A stretch of DNA of 64,000 nucleotides, from the NCBI GenBank assembly GCA_027627225.1, contig JAPFQT010000167.1, positions 159,501 to 223,500 on the forward strand. Direction: 5' to 3'. Source of the stretch: Congeria kusceri. Lineage: Eukaryota; Mollusca; Bivalvia; Myida; Dreissenidae. Of this stretch, positions 59,372 through 64,000 are shown one piece after another (the stretch's first letter is position 1; each line of letters begins with the position of its first letter). The notes beneath the pieces were generated by a model. It saw only the letters and a program-made list of their open reading frames with translations, ran no database searches and was not told the origin of the DNA. Made by a program: the position numbers and the translations under genes.

Positions 59372-61945
59372 GAAGGTTGTAGCCGGATATGTAAGAGATA
59401 TCAGAACCCATCTTGACCCTACTATTTTAGCATTCAGACGTTAGAATAAAAACATATTCAACTGCCCAGTACGCTGTATATTGCGACGTAAATGGTATTC
59501 AACAATGCTAATCTTATGCTAATTTTAGAATTATTTGCTTTACTTTTAATTATTTATTACGGACATGCAAGTGATGTTTTTACTCGGAATATTTGCAAAC
59601 GCACACGCATTTTTATTTAGTCTATTATCTGTCTAAGAATGGGTTTGAACATTCGGCCGCATGACTTTATATGGAACTGTTTACACACATTCGTCAGATA
59701 ATCCACAAAATATTCGAACTTCATTCCTTCAACAAATCCCTTACTGAAATGATATATGAATGTGAAGTAACGGCGAACACTCATCGAACAAACTGCGAAT
59801 ACAATGGTTCGCCGTTCTTGTTCGCTACGTCTTTGTAGATAAAGTAAATTATTGGCGAACATGCCTTTAGCTGTTCACGGTTTGTTCGCTGAGATTGACA
59901 AGTTCGCGGACTGTTCGCAGTAACAACTTATGAATTCGCTGACTACTCACATTTGATACTTAAGCTTGTGTGTTGCTTTGGTTAATTAGAAGATGAACTT
60001 ACATATTTTAAAAGTTTACAATATTTTCATTTTAAGAATGATGCCACAGAATAGAATAATTATGATTGGTCTAATTCAAATAGTTTCAAAATGGAGGGAA
60101 ACTGGTGATTTACTAAACATGTACAGACACATATTTAGTGTTTGCACTTGATTAAGAAATGTTACACATAACTATTTTGGTGATTTGTAATCATTTTGCT
60201 GTACATTATGAAAATATTCTGATGTTACCTAGTAACATAAGGTTCAGAACATTCAAGTTGTTCTTATAAAAAGGTCCACCTTTGAGTACTGCTATCAAAC
60301 ACGATGACACAATAGAATTAAGCACCATGAATCATATCTCATTTTAATTTCTTATTTCAATGTCCCTTTAACTATAATTTAGTTATTCATGTCACTAATA
60401 CAAAATCCAAAATTGTATTAGCCACACGTTAAAATAAATGATTTATTAACAATTATTTTTGTTTGACAAACGGAAATTAAATTACAATGATCTGGAACAT
60501 TTTTTTTTTATCAAACAGAAACATAATAACAGTTCGTTACTAGTTTGCCGAATGTACAGGATGAGGAAAGCTATTAGAATCAATAGTCGGTTCTACTTCG
60601 TATAATATCTCAATAGTTCGCCGAGAAGTTAAGAATCGATAATTAATATACCTTTGTACATGTACATGTTTACACTAGTACAATTTCCGAGAGTTTATTT
60701 GCATTTATCTGTATAATGTTATGATTTATTACAATATTGTTTACATGTGATGATGAACACTTTCTTATTACAATGCTTGGTAACTGTGTATAATCGCTAC
60801 GTCAATATTATTTATATGCTATAATATTGATATGCCATAACATTGTATAATGTTTAAGCAATACATTTTGAAATTGAACTAAGCAGTGCATGCATAATCT
60901 TATTTGTAGAACTTTTAAGAAATAAGTTATGAAGATATCATTAACATAATGCAAATGATATTATTGAAACACTTAATACAACAGTCATCAAGGGACATAG
61001 GGACGGGTCGCAATTCAATACGGGCAGCTACAGTTAGCAAATCAACACCCAAGCGGGCGGCTCTTATCCGTTTTAGAGTTTTCATTGGACAGGCTCGTTG
61101 AGCCATTGAACAATGGAAGAGTTTTGTTCAGGTAAGGGCCCGGCTTCCACCGAGATGCGGACAACAGGACCAATCAAATGATTCCGGTGCGGGCCCGATG
61201 TGATAAACACATTACGGTGCTTAGCCAATTAACGAGGTGTGAATAAATTTACTGATCAGGGTGTGTGATTTATGACAGTAGCTAATTATTGATGTGATTT
61301 ACATGTTTAATTTAAAACCAGTGTATTGTGTATGAGAAGGTTGTTCGTACTCAACACGTCTGGAGGTCACCACTTCATACCATTTACTTGAATAGTTTCA
61401 TATTTTATTAAAGTGACACATAGTTTTATGTATGATAATACGACAGCAAAGATGATAATAATTTTAACTATTAGTGTACGACCAAGCCATGTAAATGGCT
61501 TACGAGTCACTAAGTTATACATAACTTGGTATAAACAATTCCGTCTGTATTAATGCCTTAAAGCCACTCATTAAAGTAATGTATACTCTAAAGATTTAAA
61601 AAACATGTGAGTTAACATTAAATATCACAAGGTATGTTAATTTGTTGAATACAGTACATGCGATTTTTTCATATAACATTATTGGATAAAAACAGCGGAT
61701 TTATATCTTTTGTCTATTTGCATACACTTAAGGCGTTCAGCGTAGGTCATAGTTATGAAACTTGGAATTATGTGTGTACAACGAAAATAAAATGAATATG
61801 CATACACGTTCATATAGAAAGTGGTCTTCAGTGTCTACTTTGTTTTATCTTGACACAATAAGCAAAGCCGGTCTTCTACGTTTAAGTTTCTTAAGGTCCC
61901 GGATTCTAATCTCAATGGGAATGTACTCGTCCTTAATTGCGCTAT
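59372..61945. other. No gene recognised
   Basis: AT-rich. Contains an inverted repeat AACGGCGAAC (59769-59778) / GTTCGCCGTT (59807-59816) and several more TTCGC/GCGAA motifs up to 59925, plus a GC-richer segment with CCAAT-like motifs at 60985-61210 (aggaccaatc, cattggacag). No open frame or transcript structure could be attached to these. Confidence 0.4.
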
Positions 61946-61949
61946 ATAA

Positions 61950-64000
61950 ATAATCTCAAATGTTTTGGAAGATACACGGTCACATAATTTTCACAACCAA
62001 TGTTAGTTTTTATTTCTTTGTAGGTTCGCAGCTTGGGCTGGAAATTAAGTCCCTCAGTCCACTGTGCAGAATATTGGTCCTTAAATGTGTCGCTTGCTCG
62101 TGCCAAAACATATATAAGTGAGTGACTCGCCATGGATTTTGACTCGTAGTCTCATAGTCCCATAGAAAGATCCATTTTGTAAGTCGTTCTTATGGCATTC
62201 TGACGTGTCTATCCCACAATCCAAGCATAACAATATATCGCCAAGAGATTGTCGTCTGCCACCCTACTTCACCTGTGTTAGCTATAGTTGATGCATGTTT
62301 GTGTACACCAAGAAAGGCACGGATAGCCCTATTCTGTATCGTGTTACACTAGGCATAAGTTTTATGTCCCCAGACACCGGACGCATAATCCATAACTGGC
62401 ACAATGCTAGATTCATAAAGTGTTGTGAAACCATTAAATATTTATCCATTAATTGTCTTAGCTTTATTTAAATTTCTCCTAGCGCGCGACCAGCAGATTC
62501 CTGTCACGGTGAAGTTTAGGATGTCATTCAGTATGCAGCCTAGGTATTTATAGCTTTGCGTTATAATAAGTTGACTGTGTCACGTCCGATTCTAAATTCA
62601 AATCTTATTGGTTCAGGGCTCTGTTTCCTAACGTGCACGACGTTAGTTTTGGCAATATTATTTTTCATACGCCACCGTCTACACATGTCATCGACTGCAT
62701 TGATCATTACTTGTAGATTGGGCTCGTTTTCACGTGTTCACGTTGTCACTTAGTGTAACTATATCATTTGCGTACATAATAGTACATATATTTATGTAAA
62801 TCCCAAACAGTGTTAGTGAACTTATAGTTCTTTGTTTGACGGAACATTTTATGTCAAAGTATCTCGTGAAGATACCATTTACATTAATACTGTCTTGTGA
62901 CAAGCTATACAGATGTATTATGATTTATATAACTGTCCCGTGACGCCCATAATAAGACGTCTGGCTACGAGGCAATCTCGATCAACCCTGTCAAAGGCTT
63001 TCATCATAAAGCAGGCGAACGTTTGCAAACCACTTGACTTTATATTATGGATAATAGAGCAAAGAGTAAATACATGATAAGTACACGACCGCAGTTTACG
63101 GAATCCATTTTGCTCATCAATTATAATGCCATTTATTTCTAAGTATTGAGTAAGGCGGTTGTTCAATACGCTCGAAAATAGGTTACTTGTCGACGGAAGT
63201 AGGCTCATTGCAAGGTAATTTAGTGGTATCTGAGGGTCACTTGTACTGTTTTTTGGGAGGGGTCTAATTATCGATATATACCATACGGATGGGGCTATTC
63301 CTTTAGTAAAGCACTTTGTAAATAATTCAAACAGTAGCTTATGCGAGTTAGAGTTCTTGAAGACATAGTATGGCCAACTGTCATCACCACAGGCTTTTCC
63401 ATTTTTGCACTTGGCTATGGCTTTTTGTATTTCATCAAGTGTGATATTTAAGTTAAGTACACTGTTCACATCGCTTTGTCCGTTGTAATTATCATACTGA
63501 TTTGCTTGTTTCTCTAGATCAGCATTGAATCGCTTGACCTCTTCATAAAACAGTTCGTCAATCTTTGAACCCTCACATGCTTTTGCTTTATTAAAGAGGG
63601 TTTTAAAGTCCGTATCCAATCTTTCCAATACCTAGTGGTATCATAAACCACGTTGTCATTCTCGTCCAGAGTCTAAAATCGTATATTCGTATTTCCATGT
63701 TTTGGCCCAATATGTTTAATTTATTCCAGTTCGATATGTTTCGAGTGTTTGTATTTTCTTTTTCGTTTCTTTCCTTTGATCTTTCTATCAAATATTTTTT
63801 TTTTACATTGTATTCATGACGAAGTTTATTTTTCTCCCGTTTTGTTCCATTACATTTCAGGAACTGTTTTTCCGAAGCACATATGTTGTCAAAAAGAATT
63901 TTAAGACTACCGTCCCACCATGAATTACGAAATGTGTTTTCGCAAATGTTGACACATATTTATAACGAGCGTGCTTATTCAGTTTACTATAATAAACGTT
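61950..64000 (-). mobile_element. Non-LTR retrotransposon ORF2 (Jockey/CR1/RTE-like), continues beyond window
   Basis: Minus strand. The longest frame (63628-62918, 236 codons) covers the RT N-terminal part: ITLDEIQKAIAKCKNGKACG with the usual 'K.gKa.G.D..p...' pattern, IIRPLPKNS, LLPSTSNLFSSVLNNRLTQY, DEQNGFRKLRSCTYHVF and ending near a damaged KAFDRVDRDCL. A second frame continues lower: the catalytic YADD is YAND (about 62768), so Asp is lost, then YKYLGCILND near 62540 and later pieces (SIVPVMDYASGVWG; NRAIRAFLGVHK) down to about 61950. Above 63650 the linker from the endonuclease (ICASEKQFLKCNGTKREKNK) continues to the window edge. Frame breaks at about 63610, 62920 and 62750 show decay. 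Clade uncertain. Confidence 0.85.

Overview
This is AT-rich animal nuclear DNA: genes are split into short exons by long introns, and much of the rest is interspersed repeats. The repeats (tRNA-derived SINEs, ~110-380 bp tandem-repeat elements with GGTCAAGGTCAC-like blocks, L1/Tx1-type and other LINE relics) and the gene families look like a heterodont bivalve mollusc. I cannot name the species from sequence alone. No bacterial, phage or CRISPR features are present.

Layout. 1-1.96 kb: a decayed mobile element (+) joining a retroviral-type DDE integrase of the KRBA2-like class to a ULP1/C48-like cysteine-protease domain. 4.8-12.9 kb: repeats, including a SINE with perfect 15-bp target-site duplications (5946-6279) and a ~1.9 kb array of 110-bp monomers organised in a four-monomer higher-order repeat, flanked at some distance by direct repeats. 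12.9-22.1 kb: a multi-exon gene (+) whose first exon resembles the N-terminal domain of CXorf38 and whose later exons look like helical/coiled-coil and conserved C-terminal segments. Splice phases mostly agree, but two or three frame breaks suggest a pseudogene. 22.8-29.3 kb: a locally duplicated block (23.77-26.2 and 27.52-28.74 kb) that carries two copies of a 30-nt exon; one copy is interrupted by a 1.2-kb TIR element.

28.4-39.0 kb: phase-1 exons that appear to encode the cytoplasmic tail of a receptor-like protein, ending with a tyrosine motif. 39-50 kb: no convincing gene; four or more tRNA-derived SINE relics, a 20-bp minisatellite, a 206-bp tandem duplication and two copies of another tandem-repeat family. 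50.4-59.1 kb: a receptor-like gene (+) with signal peptide, one damaged N-terminal extracellular exon, four Ig-like exons, a transmembrane exon and short tail exons. Its last intron holds an antisense L1/Tx1-type LINE and a composite AAAT/ATTT microsatellite. 59.1-61.9 kb: no clear gene. 61.95-64.0 kb: an antisense non-LTR retrotransposon reverse transcriptase that runs off the window.

Taken together, the accessory gene content (CXorf38-like gene, receptor tail, Ig receptor, all on + strand) resembles a lineage-expanded, turnover-prone cluster, plausibly surface recognition or immunity. That role is inference; the exon structure, splice phases and frame breaks are read directly from the sequence. 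All exon coordinates were derived by eye from GT/AG sites and reading frame and need transcript support.
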